Origin: Psychromonas sp030397575
Lineage (GTDB): Bacteria; Pseudomonadota; Gammaproteobacteria; Enterobacterales; Psychromonadaceae
NCBI RefSeq assembly: GCF_046250175.1
Contig: NZ_CP176468.1
Length of the DNA: 64,000 nt
Strand: one strand, 5' to 3'
The notes under the pieces: generated by a model
Told to the model about the DNA's origin: nothing
The model's database searches: none
The model's input: the letters and a program-made list of their open reading frames with translations, nothing else
Shown here: one piece after another, positions 1-9,004 of the stretch
Numbering within the stretch: position 1 is the stretch's first letter
Layout of the letters: every line of letters starts with the position of its first letter
Position numbers and translations under genes: made by a program

Positions 1-1
1 T

Positions 2-616
2 AAATCTTGTGTTGGTGATACTTGGTGTCGTTACGGTGTTAAAAACAGTATTGGTTTCGCTATAGAGCTAGAGAATCGTTACAAAGGTTTACGTTCGCCA
101 CACAAAGTGAAGTTTGGTGTGTCCGGATGTACGCGTGAATGTGCAGAAGCACAAGGTAAAGACTTTGGCTTAATCGCGACAGATGGTGGATGGAATTTAT
201 ACTTTGGTGGCAATGGTGGTATGCGTCCTCGCCATGGTGATTTATTTGCTTCTGATTTAACTGATGAACAAGTGCGTACTTATATTGACCGTATTTACAT
301 GTTTTATATTCGTACTGCAGATCGTTTACAACGTACATCAGTGTGGCTAGAAAACTTAGAAGGCGGTATTGAGTACTTACGTAAAGTAGTGGTAGATGAC
401 TCGCTGAATATTAATGCAGAGTTAGAGTCAGAAATGGAAAATAACATTGCCAATTACCAATGTGAGTGGAAAACAACCATTGAAAATCCTGAAAAACTGA
501 AACGCTTCAACCACTTTATTAATAGTAAAGAAGAAGATTCTGGTCTTGCTTTCAAAGTGGTAAGGGGACAACGCTTCCCGCTAGCAAAAGAAATTGAAAT
601 AACAGAATTAGTTTAA
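2..616 (+). CDS. nirB: Nitrite reductase [NAD(P)H] large subunit, C-terminal part
   Basis: This is the 3' end of the large subunit of assimilatory nitrite reductase, which reduces nitrite to ammonium in the cytoplasm using siroheme and a 4Fe-4S cluster. The reading frame is open from the window edge, so the gene begins upstream. About 204 residues are visible. They contain both cysteine pairs of the siroheme/4Fe-4S site: CVGDTWC (C-x5-C) near the start and SGCTREC (C-x3-C) about 40 residues later. This is the signature of the sulfite/nitrite reductase hemoprotein family. nirD follows after 12 bases, so the two are almost certainly co-transcribed. Nothing looks broken in the visible part. Confidence 0.95.
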   Translation, partial: KSCVGDTWCRYGVKNSIGFAIELENRYKGLRSPHKVKFGVSGCTRECAEAQGKDFGLIATDGGWNLYFGGNGGMRPRHGDLFASDLTDEQVRTYIDRIYMFYIRTADRLQRTSVWLENLEGGIEYLRKVVVDDSLNINAELESEMENNIANYQCEWKTTIENPEKLKRFNHFINSKEEDSGLAFKVVRGQRFPLAKEIEITELV

Positions 617-628
617 TAGGGACATAAA

Positions 629-976
629 ATGAACACAACGGCTAACACAACATGGACAGATATCTGTCCAGCAAGCGACTTAACACCGAATGCAGGTATT
701 TGCGCATTATACAACGAACAACAAGTTGCTATTTTCTTATGCAAAAAAACGAACAATGTTTACGCCATTGCTAATTACGACCCATTCGGAAAAGCAAATG
801 TATTATCACGCGGTATTATTGGTTCTACACAAGATATTACCTATGTTGCCTCTCCTCTGTACAAGCAGCGTTTTAATTTATCAACGGGTGAGTGTTTAGA
901 CTCAGAAGATCATAAATTAAAAACCTTCGACGTACGCATTGAAAATGATCAGGTTCAGCTAAAAGAAGCGTCTTAA
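629..976 (+). CDS. nirD: Nitrite reductase small subunit
   Basis: A 115-residue protein with the length and sequence style of NirD, the small Rieske-like partner of NirB in NADH-dependent nitrite reduction. It starts with TWTDICPASDLTPNAGICAL and ends in a typical Rieske-fold segment (YKQRFNLSTGECLD). As is usual for NirD, the paired Cys-His ligands of a true Rieske centre are absent, so it is a structural subunit rather than an iron-sulfur protein. The ATG at 629 is preceded by AGGGA. It sits directly after nirB and before the nitrate/nitrite transporter gene. Confidence 0.93.
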   Translation: MNTTANTTWTDICPASDLTPNAGICALYNEQQVAIFLCKKTNNVYAIANYDPFGKANVLSRGIIGSTQDITYVASPLYKQRFNLSTGECLDSEDHKLKTFDVRIENDQVQLKEAS

Positions 977-1002
977 TCAGATCATTAAATCAGCCAATAC
1001 CT

Positions 1003-1051
1003 AACCCATTATTTTAATGAAGCGTTTAGCTTCTCATAAAAATAACGGGTT
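1003..1051 (+). promoter_or_regulatory. Long hairpin between nirD and the transporter gene
   Basis: Arms AACCCATTATTTT (1003-1015) and AAAATAACGGGTT (1039-1051) pair with one mismatch. An inner hairpin GAAGC-GTTTA-GCTTC lies inside. There is no run of T after it, so it is more likely an mRNA stability or attenuation structure than a strong terminator. Confidence 0.5.
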
Positions 1052-1136
1052 GGTTTAGCCTATGACTCTGAAAGTGAATCTACATTTTAAACAGTGAAAT
1101 TGGCATTAACTCCCAAAATCAATAGACAGGATATCT

Positions 1137-2609
1137 ATGAGTAACAGTTCATTTAATATATTTTCCTTCCAAGGAAAAATGAAAACATTACACCTAAGCT
1201 GGATGGCATTTTTTATTACCTTTGCAGTGTGGTTTAACTTTGCGCCATTGTTACAATCAGTAAAAGAAACCCTAGGCTTAACGACTGAAGAAGTTAAAAC
1301 CCTATTAATTCTAAATGTTGCGATAACTATTCCTGCCCGTGTCATTATCGGCTCGTTAACAGATAAATATGGCCCACGATTAGTTTACTCTGCGCTATTA
1401 GTTTTATGTTCAATCCCTTGTTTTACATTCGCTTTTTCAGATAACTTTATGCAAGCAGCTATTTCACGTTTTGCATTAGGTTTTATTGGTGCTGGTTTTG
1501 TTATCGGTATTCGTTTGGTATCTGAATGGTTCCCGCATAATGAACTAGGAACAGCCGAAGGTATTTACGGCGGTTGGGGTAACTTTGGTAGTGCTGCAGC
1601 GGCATTCACTTTACCAACAGTAGCACTGATGTTCGGTGGAGATGATGGATGGCGCTACGCTATGGTAGTAACGGGCCTACTGAGTTTAGTCTTTGGTTTT
1701 ATCTTCTACACAAACATTACAGATACACCAAAAGGCGCGACTTATTTTAAGCCGAAAAACCTAACAGCGATGGAAGTCACATCAAAAGGTGATTTCTTCT
1801 TACTATTAATAATGAAGGTGCCAATGTATGCGGCATTAGCCTTGTTAGCATGGAAATTATCGCCAGATAATGTTGGTATGATTTCCGATGGTGTTTGTTA
1901 TGCGATTTATGCATTCCTATTTGCTTTATACTTATACGAATGGTCACAAGTCTGGAAAGTGAATAAATCAATCTTCACGACACCCGTACCTGAAATTCAT
2001 CAGTACAAATTTAAGCAAGTGGCAGTATTAAACATTCTTTACTTTGCAACTTTTGGTTCAGAGCTAGCGGTAGTATCAATGCTGCCGTTATTCTTCCTAG
2101 AAACCTTTGAATTAACGCCGGTTATCGCTGGTATGGTTGCGTCGGCCTACGCCTTTATGAATTTAGCATCACGTCCAGGTGGCGGTTGGTTGTCTGATAA
2201 ATTTGGTCGTAAATCTACGTTGATTATCTTAACAGCAGGGTTAGCATTAGGTTACTTACTAATGGCACAAATTGAATCTAGCTGGACACTATGGATTGCC
2301 GTTGCAGCAGCAATGTTATGTTCTTTCTTCGTGCAAGCGGGTGAAGGTGCAGTATTTGCGACAGTGCCATTAATCAAACGTCGTATGACAGGTCAAATTG
2401 CAGGTATGACAGGTGCTTATGGTAATGTTGGTGCAGTAGTTTACTTAACTGTGTTATCGTTTGTAAGTTACCAAACCTTCTTCTATGTGATTGCTTGTAC
2501 TGCCTTTGTTGGCTTAATCACGCTATTATTTATGGCTGAACCAAAAGGTAAAATCGCCGAAGTAAATGAAGATGGTAGTGTGACTATGATTGACGTAAGT
2601 AGCCACTAG
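1137..2609 (+). CDS. narK: NarK-type nitrate/nitrite MFS transporter
   Basis: A 490-residue, very hydrophobic protein of the major facilitator superfamily, nitrate/nitrite porter branch. It should sit in the inner membrane and import nitrate (or exchange nitrate and nitrite). MFS motif A is visible between the second and third membrane segments (GSLTDKYGPRLVY) and its counterpart in the second half (GGGWLSDKFGRKST). Glycine-rich NarK-like segments are also present, such as GFIGAGFVIGIRLVSEWF and AEGIYGGWGNFGSA. About 12 membrane helices can be counted. Its position between nirBD and a kinase/phosphatase gene supports a role in nitrate assimilation rather than respiration. The exact substrate cannot be told from sequence alone. 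Confidence 0.9.
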   Translation: MSNSSFNIFSFQGKMKTLHLSWMAFFITFAVWFNFAPLLQSVKETLGLTTEEVKTLLILNVAITIPARVIIGSLTDKYGPRLVYSALLVLCSIPCFTFAFSDNFMQAAISRFALGFIGAGFVIGIRLVSEWFPHNELGTAEGIYGGWGNFGSAAAAFTLPTVALMFGGDDGWRYAMVVTGLLSLVFGFIFYTNITDTPKGATYFKPKNLTAMEVTSKGDFFLLLIMKVPMYAALALLAWKLSPDNVGMISDGVCYAIYAFLFALYLYEWSQVWKVNKSIFTTPVPEIHQYKFKQVAVLNILYFATFGSELAVVSMLPLFFLETFELTPVIAGMVASAYAFMNLASRPGGGWLSDKFGRKSTLIILTAGLALGYLLMAQIESSWTLWIAVAAAMLCSFFVQAGEGAVFATVPLIKRRMTGQIAGMTGAYGNVGAVVYLTVLSFVSYQTFFYVIACTAFVGLITLLFMAEPKGKIAEVNEDGSVTMIDVSSH

Positions 2610-2628
2610 ATAGAAGGTAGTAAACTGA

Positions 2629-4386
2629 ATGGATAAGCGTCCTAAAGCTAAGCTAACAGTATCAATGGGTGGTTACTCCACAGCGGGTAATCGAGAAGTT
2701 AACCAAGATGCTTTTGCGCTAAAGGACCCTTATTCAGATTCAGAAAAACGTATTAAAGGTATCGTTGCCTGTGTTGCTGATGGCGTAAGCTGTAGTGATA
2801 ATGGGCAACAAGCCAGTCATACTAGTGTCACTCAATTCATTGCAGATTATTACAGTACTAACAACAGTTGGGACGTTAAGCAATCCGCAAGCAAAGTATT
2901 AAACTCCCTTAATACTTGGTTATATCAGCATAACCAAAACGACCTACGACATAACGGTCTAATTACGACCTTTAGTAGTGTTATTTTTAAATCTACTACA
3001 GCGCATCTTATACACATCGGTGACAGTCGTATCTATCGTTACCGCGAACAAACATTAACGCAACTTTCCCATGATCACAGTCGTACAACGCACACTAAAA
3101 ACTCAGTATTAACACGTGCATTAGGCATGGATTGTCACCTCGATATTGATTATCAGACCGTTTCACTGCAAATGGATGATCTGTTCATGTTAACCAGTGA
3201 TGGCGTGCATGATTACCTAGATAAAACCGAAATCACCGAGCATTTACAGACGCTAACTGAAAAAGCAACAACACAGCAATACGAGCAAGTCGCTAAAGCA
3301 ATTTGTGATCAAGCCCTAGCTCAGGGAAGTAGTGATAACATCAGTTGTTTAATCGTTAAAATTAATAGCCTGCCTAAAGCTGATCTATCTGAGTTATTTA
3401 CGCATTTAAATACATTAGTCATTCCACCTGCATTACAAGCAGGCAATGAAATTGATTGTTTTAGAATAGAAAAAGTCTTACATGAAGGCGCAAGAAGCCA
3501 TGTTTATCTTGCCACAGACAAAAGCAACCAAAACAAAGTGGTATTAAAAATGCCATCCTTGAACTTTGAAGAAGACCTAAACTATCTGCTGGGTTTTTAC
3601 AAAGAGCAGTGGGTAGGGCAATCGATTAATAACCCAAGTATTATGTCGATAGCTAATAATATTAAAAACTCAGTATTTTTATATCATATTTGTGAGTACG
3701 TAGAAGGCATCTCGCTGCGACAATGGATGCTAGACAATCCTCATCCTGAACTACAACAAGTTAATAGCATCATCAACAAAGTCGTTAATGCAGTAAGAGT
3801 CTTACAGCGCGCGGGTATGGTGCACAGAGACCTGAAACCAGAAAATATCATGCTTACCCCAGGTGGAAACATAAAAATATTAGACTTCGGAACTGTTAGA
3901 GTTAACGGGTTTGAAGAAATAGTAAAAGAGCAGCAAGAAGAGCCTTTAGGCGCAGTCGACTATATTGCACCAGAATACCTAAACGAAGGTGAAAGCAGCG
4001 TGTTGTCTGATCTATTCTCCATCGCTGTGATCACCTATGAAATGTTAACAGGACAGTTACCGTACCCTGATAACCAAGCACAATCATTAGATAGAGCAAG
4101 GCAATACACCTGGGAATATGCACCTATTTCGCCTTTACGACCTGATCTATCACCTCGCTTAGACAAGGTGTTACAAAAAGCACTCAACGCAAAACCAAGT
4201 CAACGCTACAGCAGCATGAGCGAATTCGTCGGCGATCTCACCAAAGTACAACAAAGACAAATAGCCAAAGCCCCGAAAAAGTCGCTCCTAGAAAGAGACC
4301 CAGTAAAATTCTGGCAATGGCTAGCCTTCATCTTCATGGGCATCAGCGCAACACAACTCTTCATCATGTTAAGAGATAGTTTTTGA
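2629..4386 (+). CDS. Bifunctional PP2C phosphatase / Ser-Thr protein kinase, membrane-anchored
   Basis: A 585-residue fusion. The N-terminal domain (about 10-245) is a PP2C-type phosphatase with metal-binding motifs GNREVNQD (20-27), ADGVS (from 50), HIGDSRIYR, LTSDGVHD and SSDNIS. The second domain (about 280-545) is a Hanks-type kinase with HRDLKPEN (399-406), DFG (419-421) and an APEYL activation-loop end. The glycine loop (EGARSHVY) is degenerate compared with GxGxxG. A single membrane helix lies at about 564-581, leaving a very short tail, so both enzymes face the cytoplasm. It starts 19 bases after the transporter stop codon, so it is probably the last gene of the nitrite operon. Related fusions are known beside assimilatory nitrate genes in other gammaproteobacteria; their targets are not known to me. 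Confidence 0.9.
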   Translation: MDKRPKAKLTVSMGGYSTAGNREVNQDAFALKDPYSDSEKRIKGIVACVADGVSCSDNGQQASHTSVTQFIADYYSTNNSWDVKQSASKVLNSLNTWLYQHNQNDLRHNGLITTFSSVIFKSTTAHLIHIGDSRIYRYREQTLTQLSHDHSRTTHTKNSVLTRALGMDCHLDIDYQTVSLQMDDLFMLTSDGVHDYLDKTEITEHLQTLTEKATTQQYEQVAKAICDQALAQGSSDNISCLIVKINSLPKADLSELFTHLNTLVIPPALQAGNEIDCFRIEKVLHEGARSHVYLATDKSNQNKVVLKMPSLNFEEDLNYLLGFYKEQWVGQSINNPSIMSIANNIKNSVFLYHICEYVEGISLRQWMLDNPHPELQQVNSIINKVVNAVRVLQRAGMVHRDLKPENIMLTPGGNIKILDFGTVRVNGFEEIVKEQQEEPLGAVDYIAPEYLNEGESSVLSDLFSIAVITYEMLTGQLPYPDNQAQSLDRARQYTWEYAPISPLRPDLSPRLDKVLQKALNAKPSQRYSSMSEFVGDLTKVQQRQIAKAPKKSLLERDPVKFWQWLAFIFMGISATQLFIMLRDSF

Positions 4387-4410
4387 TAGCGAGAAGCCTA
4401 CTTAATTGTA

Positions 4411-4772
4411 GTGAACAGCGATAGCTTGATACTCGGGCGCATGGCGAATCAACCGACAGGTTGGTCTCATGAGCGGGTAAGCTCTGCGCACCCTGTTTTC
4501 AGCTTGCCAGTATGCGAGCCATCACATACAAGCATTAGCCACGATGAGCAAAGCGAATCAATAAGCAATTCAAAACATAAAAATACAAAAATCAAAAAAG
4601 GCAGGCTAAAGCCAGCGCCCCAGAAAGATGTGTCGTAGCTTTTGATAGATCTTCGAAAATCATGAGTAATAAGATGTTTCGTAATATCTCGATGGTAAAA
4701 ACTATTGTGTAGCGATAGCTATCAAGCATAGCTTGATATGAGGGGCGCATGCTTCAGCTTGCAGATCTTTTC
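4411..4772 (+). repeat. REP cluster ahead of the first RAYT gene
   Basis: Non-coding stretch packed with palindromic elements. An expanded-loop REP begins with GGGCGCATGGCGAATCAACC near 4436 and ends in TTTTCAGCTTGCCAG. A GTATGCGA-type hairpin region follows from about 4510. An inverted REP core (GGCTAAAGCCAGCGCCCC) lies near 4603-4621, and a forward core (GGGGCGCATGCTTCAGCTTG) near 4742-4761. The AT-rich leader of the first transposase gene follows. An open frame of 75 codons here is a chance product of the repeat sequence. Confidence 0.85.
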
Positions 4773-4884
4773 TGTGTTGATCTTTAAATACATAAATTTA
4801 ATTACTCTTCATTTACACAAAAATTTGATTGCAAACTAAACTTCAAATTCTAAAGTTAAGCGCTGTTGTGATTAAGAGGTGAAA

Positions 4885-5406
4885 ATGGGAACTAATTTAT
4901 TTCATATCAATCAAAAAAATGCTGTTCAATTCGTTACATTCCGAACATATGAAAGTGTTGCTTATTACCTCAAAAAACATAACAAGGAAGTAATCGAAAA
5001 TAAGCCCAAACAACAATATGAATTAGATCAGTTTTTAGATGTGAATAGAGCTGGTGCGGTATTGAATAATGAAATTATTTCATTATTGATTTCATTGTTT
5101 AAGTCTAAAAATGGAATTTACTATCATTTATTTGCTGTATCCATTATGCCTAATCATGTTCATTTACTTTTTCAACAGTTGCAGCCATTAAGTATCATTA
5201 TGCAAAGCCTTAAAGGGGGCAGTGCATTTATAATTAATAAATATAGATCTGATTCCAAAAGTCTATGGGAAAAAAGTTATTATGATAAAGTTATTCGTAG
5301 TGAAAAGCAGTTTCAAATGACTTATCAATACATTAAAAATAATGCATACAAAGCAAATTTAAAAGATGCAAGTAAACGGTTTTACGGTCTTTATGAAAGT
5401 GAATGA
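4885..5406 (+). CDS. REP-associated tyrosine transposase (RAYT, Y1/HUH family), copy 1
   Basis: A 173-residue single-strand DNA transposase of the IS200-like Y1 superfamily. The HUH motif is visible as MPNHVHLLFQ (His 91 and His 93). The probable catalytic tyrosine lies in the motif TYQYIKNN near residue 149, as expected for RAYT proteins. RAYTs cut and join palindromic REP sequences, and this gene is flanked on both sides by REP elements, which fits. I chose ATG 4885 over an in-frame GTG at 4879 because the GTG overlaps the ribosome binding site AAGAGG (4874-4879). It differs from copy 2 at 16 residues, 15 of them between residues 22 and 83. No frameshift is seen, so it may be active. Confidence 0.92.
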   Translation: MGTNLFHINQKNAVQFVTFRTYESVAYYLKKHNKEVIENKPKQQYELDQFLDVNRAGAVLNNEIISLLISLFKSKNGIYYHLFAVSIMPNHVHLLFQQLQPLSIIMQSLKGGSAFIINKYRSDSKSLWEKSYYDKVIRSEKQFQMTYQYIKNNAYKANLKDASKRFYGLYESE

Positions 5407-6056
5407 TTAGGCCTTGAAGTAAATACTTCTTCGAAAATATGTCATAGTTTTCGTTAGTAAATAAACACCTAACCAAAGTCAACATACAACCCCACTGCAG
5501 ACTAAAGTCAGCGCCCCAGGGGCAAAATCAAAAAGATGTTTTGTAATATCACGATGGCAAAAAATTATTGAGTAGCGACAGCGATTAGACGAAGTCTAAT
5601 ATTCGGGGAGCATGCTTCAGCTTGCAGATTTTTTTGTGTTAGTTTTTATTGTTTTTTTTACAAAGCAGTAAATCAAAGTCAAAGCCTACCAAAGTCAACA
5701 CATAAACCCACTGCAGACGCCCCAGGGGCAAAATCAAAAAGATGTTTTGTAATATCACGATGGCAAAAAATTATTGAGTAGCGACAGCGATTAGACGAAG
5801 TCTAATATTCGGGGAGCATGCTTCAGCTTGCAGATTTTTTTGTGTTAGTTTTTATTGTTTTTTTTACAAAGCAGTAAATCAAAGTCAAAGCCTACCAAAG
5901 TCAACACACAACCCCACTGCAGACTAAAGTCAGCGCCCCAAGGTCGAAATATGTGTCGTCACTTTTGGTGATTTTTGATATCAATAATAAAAAAATTGAG
6001 CTGCGACAGCGATTAGACGAAGTCTAATATTCGGGGCGCTGGCTTCAGCCTGCAGA
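5407..6056 (+). repeat. 216-bp REP tandem units after RAYT copy 1
   Basis: CTGCAG anchors at 5495, 5711 and 5917 mark tandem units of 216 and 206 bases. Each unit holds an inverted REP (CTAAAGTCAGCGCCCC), a hairpin ATTAGAC-GAA-GTCTAAT and a forward REP (GGGGAGCATGCTTCAGCTTG), so each is a REPIN-like inverted pair. The second unit lacks about 10 bases of one REP arm. The third has diverged and ends in the GGCGCTGGCTTCAGCC form. Confidence 0.88.
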
Positions 6057-6175
6057 TCTTTTGTGTGTTGGTTTTTAAATACATAAATTTAATTACTCTT
6101 CATTTACACAAAAATTTGATTGCAAACTAAACTTCAACTTCTAAAGTTAAGCGCTGTTGTGATTAAGAGGTGAAA

Positions 6176-6697
6176 ATGGGAACTAATTTATTTCATATCA
6201 ATCAAAAAAATGCTGTTCAATTCGTTACATTCCGAACACATGAAAGTGTTGCTTATTATCTTAAAAAACATAATAAGCAAATAATCGAAAGCAAGCCTCA
6301 GCAACAGCATGAATTAGATCAATTTTTAGATGTAAGCAGGGCAGGTTCGGTATTAAATAGTGAAATTATTTCATTATTGATTTCATTCATTAAGTCTAAA
6401 GATAAAACTTATTACCATTTATACGCAGTATCTATTATGCCTAACCATGTTCATCTACTTTTTCAACAATTGCAGCCATTAAGTATCATTATGCAAAGCC
6501 TTAAAGGGGGCAGTGCATTTATAATTAATAAATATAGATCTGATTCCAAAAGGTTATGGGAGAAAAGCTATTACGATAAAGTTATTCGTAGTGAAAAGCA
6601 GTTTCAAATGACTTATCAATACATTAAAAATAATGCATACAAAGCAAATTTAAAAGATGCAAGTAAACGGTTTTACGGTCTTTATGAAAGTGAATGA
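6176..6697 (+). CDS. REP-associated tyrosine transposase (RAYT, Y1/HUH family), copy 2
   Basis: Second, intact 173-residue copy of the same transposase, 1291 bases downstream of the first. It keeps HUH (MPNHVHLLFQ) and the tyrosine motif YQYIKNN. The first 21 residues and the last 47 are identical to copy 1. The 15 clustered changes (for example Y/H, EV/QI, NGI/DKT) lie in the segment before the HUH motif. ATG 6176 is chosen over GTG 6170 for the same reason as in copy 1: AAGAGG sits 5-6 bases upstream. The leader from 6033 is nearly identical to that of copy 1, so both are probably expressed alike. The pattern suggests duplication, divergence and gene conversion at the ends, which is inference. 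Confidence 0.92.
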   Translation: MGTNLFHINQKNAVQFVTFRTHESVAYYLKKHNKQIIESKPQQQHELDQFLDVSRAGSVLNSEIISLLISFIKSKDKTYYHLYAVSIMPNHVHLLFQQLQPLSIIMQSLKGGSAFIINKYRSDSKRLWEKSYYDKVIRSEKQFQMTYQYIKNNAYKANLKDASKRFYGLYESE

Positions 6698-7760
6698 TTA
6701 GGCCTTGAAGTAAATACTTCTTCGAAAATATGTCATAGTTTTCGTTAGTAAATAAACACCTAACCAAAGTCAACATACAACCCCACTGCAGACTAAAGTC
6801 AGCGCCCCAGGGGCAAAATCAAAAAGATGTTTTGTAATATCACGATGGCAAAAAATTATTGAGTAGCGACAGCGATTAGACGAAGTCTAATATTCGGGGA
6901 GCATGCTTCAGCTTGCAGATTTTTTTGTGTTAGTTTTTATTGTTTTTTTTACAAAGCAGTAAATCAAAGTCAAAGCCTACCAAAGTCAACACACAACCCC
7001 ACTGCAGACTAAAGTCAGCGCCCCAGGGGCAAAATCAAAAAGATGTTTTGTAATATCACGATGGCAAAAAATTATTGAGTAGCGACAGCGATTAGACGAA
7101 GTCTAATATTCGGGGAGCATGCTTCAGCTTGCAGATTTTTTTGTGTTAGTTTTTATTGTTTTTTTTACAAAGCAGTAAATCAAAGTCAAAGCCTACCAAA
7201 GTCAACACATAAACCCACTGCAGACTAAAGTCAGCGCCCCAGGGGCAAAATCAAAAAGATGTTTTGTAATATCACGATGGCAAAAAATTATTGAGTAGCG
7301 ACAGCGATTAGACGAAGTCTAATATTCGGGGAGCATGCTTCAGCTTGCAGATTTTTTTGTGTTAGTTTTTATTGTTTTTTTTACAAAGCAGTAAATCAAA
7401 GTCAAAGCCTACCAAAGTCAACACACAACCCCACTGCAGACTAAAGTCAGCGCCCAAGGTCAAAAGATGTTTCGTAATATTATGGTTATAAACAAATTTG
7501 AGCAGCGACGGCGATTAGACGAAGTCTAATGTTCGGGGCGCATGCTTCAGCTTGCAGATCTTTTTTGTGTTTTTTTAAAGTTTTTATCGTTTTCTTAAAA
7601 AGTAGTAAACCAAAATCAACACATAAACCTACTGCAGACTAAAGTCAGTGCCCCAAGATCAAAACACTACAAGCTAAAAAAGGAATCGCAGAGCTCTTCC
7701 GCTTATAGCTATAGCCTGTCGGCTAATTCGCCCAGCGCCCCAAAGTCAAAAAATGCTTCG
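6698..7760 (+). repeat. 216-bp REP tandem array after RAYT copy 2
   Basis: CTGCAG anchors at 6786, 7002, 7218 and 7434 are each exactly 216 bases apart; a diverged unit of 198 bases follows (anchor 7632). Each unit has an inverted REP, the ATTAGAC-GAA-GTCTAAT hairpin and a forward REP. The array ends near 7680-7742 with an expanded-loop REP on the opposite strand (AGGAATCGCAGAGCTCTTCC ... CTAATTCGCCCAGCGCCCC). Confidence 0.9.
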
Positions 7761-7794
7761 TAGGTTTTGGTGATTTTAGGTATCAATAATAAAA

Positions 7795-8643
7795 CTACCC
7801 AGTAATAACCGTTCTCAGTCCATAGTCCAAAATTTTTCCGGTGCGGGTTTTTACACTTAGCGTGGTGACTTGTACTTTCTCGTTAGTGCATAGTTCGCTG
7901 GTTATTTGGCGGATGCGTTCTGCATCTAAACGTGGTGAGTAAGTATTCGCGATGATAAAGCCGCCTTTGGCGCGCAGAGCTAATGCTGCTTCAATCAACT
8001 CTGGAAACTTATTTTCAATCTTCCAACGTTCTTTCTTTGCACCAATACCAAAAGCAGGGGGATCCATAATCAGCCCCTGATATTGCTTGCCGCGTTTAAT
8101 CTCACGTTGAGCAAATTTCAATGCATCTTCTAATACCCAGTGCACATCGGTTAGGCCAGAAGACTCCATATTGTCTTTGCCCCATTTGATGATTTGCTTC
8201 ACTGAATCACAATGCAATACCTCAGCCCCCTGATCGCGTGCAACTAATGACGCAACCCCTGTATAAGCAAATAAATTAAGAAAGCGATCGCCTGCTTTCA
8301 GGTTATCAGCAATAAAATCCCAATTCGCACGCTGTTCAGGAAATAACCCAACATGCTTAAACTTAGTCAGGTGCAAATTAATAGTGATGTTATTGAACTT
8401 TATTTGCCAATCATGCTCCAAATCACCTTGTAGCGAACGCCACTCTCCGGCATTACTGCTGCTTTCAATAAATTCGAAGTGAGCTTTAGCTAACCACTCT
8501 TTTTTAGATAAAACGGGTTCAAAGTAAGCATTCATCTCTGGGCGAATAGTATAAACATCTCCCCAGCGTTCGAGTTTTTGGTTATTACCAGCATCGATTA
8601 ATTCATAGTCATGCCAAGGGGAAGTAAAAGTGCGTTTAATCAT
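7795..8643 (-). CDS. Class I SAM-dependent methyltransferase, RlmI/RlmK-like
   Basis: A 282-residue protein of the class I SAM-dependent methyltransferase fold, most like the catalytic half of rRNA cytosine/guanine methyltransferases (RlmI/RlmK type). The SAM-binding motif is visible as FLNLFAYTGVASLVA, about residue 122 onward. The acidic loop lies in EVLHCD, and motif IV is MDPPAFG, followed by a segment with NTYSPRL. No PUA domain is seen at the N-terminus, which separates it from full-length RlmI. It is a single gene on the minus strand between a REP array and the capsule locus. An RNA substrate is likely from the family but not shown by the sequence. Confidence 0.8.
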   Translation of the reverse strand: MIKRTFTSPWHDYELIDAGNNQKLERWGDVYTIRPEMNAYFEPVLSKKEWLAKAHFEFIESSSNAGEWRSLQGDLEHDWQIKFNNITINLHLTKFKHVGLFPEQRANWDFIADNLKAGDRFLNLFAYTGVASLVARDQGAEVLHCDSVKQIIKWGKDNMESSGLTDVHWVLEDALKFAQREIKRGKQYQGLIMDPPAFGIGAKKERWKIENKFPELIEAALALRAKGGFIIANTYSPRLDAERIRQITSELCTNEKVQVTTLSVKTRTGKILDYGLRTVITG

Positions 8644-9004
8644 AGAAAGTTAGCTTTTTGAAAGTGAATAGAAATGACAAAATAAGCATTTTATAGTGTT
8701 TGCTAACATTTTCTTAGCAAAACCTGTTAATACTAAAACTTATTTTATAGTAATGGCCTCAGCCTGTCACAGAGTTTAATGTTAAGCGCTTATGTGCGAA
8801 GTAGGTATTTACAAACATTAATCGTTATAATAGACGAGCATAAATGTTGCTTTTGTTATAAAGTTACTTGATATGAATTTGATTATGAAAAAGTTGATGT
8901 ATAAATCAATAGCTTATAGATTGCTCTAAATTTTTGTTTTTGCTATTGTAACTTAGTTTTTTTATCAAAAATTTCTTTGGTTAGATTTACCTAAAGTAGG
9001 TGCT
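8644..9004. other. Divergent intergenic region ahead of the capsule genes
   Basis: This 361-base AT-rich gap must hold the promoters of the methyltransferase gene (leftward) and of the capsule operon (rightward). A perfect 8-bp inverted repeat TTTGCTAA/TTAGCAAA lies at 8699-8721. A TATAAT at 8826-8831 is a candidate -10 box for the capsule genes but has no convincing -35 partner. No JUMPstart/ops element (GGCGGTAG) was found, so RfaH control is not supported. No REP element lies in this gap. Confidence 0.4.

Larger units (their letters stand above)
4741..7322 (+). repeat. Large tandem duplication (about 1291 bp) carrying RAYT plus REP units
   Basis: The segment 4741-6031 is repeated from 6032 with a shift of 1291 bases. 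Each copy begins with a forward REP core, then an almost identical AT-rich leader, a transposase gene, and 216-bp REP units. The second copy has one more 216-bp unit than the first. Leaders and 3' flanks are nearly identical, while the middle of the gene has diverged. Confidence 0.9.

Noticed and set aside
4411..4638. 75-codon open frame after the kinase gene
   Set aside because: It runs through an expanded-loop REP and a GTATGCGA module, and the start is not an ATG with a good ribosome binding site. The protein has no recognisable features.
8644..9004. JUMPstart/ops (RfaH) element ahead of the capsule genes
   Set aside because: No GGCGGTAG or JUMPstart-like sequence is present in the gap.
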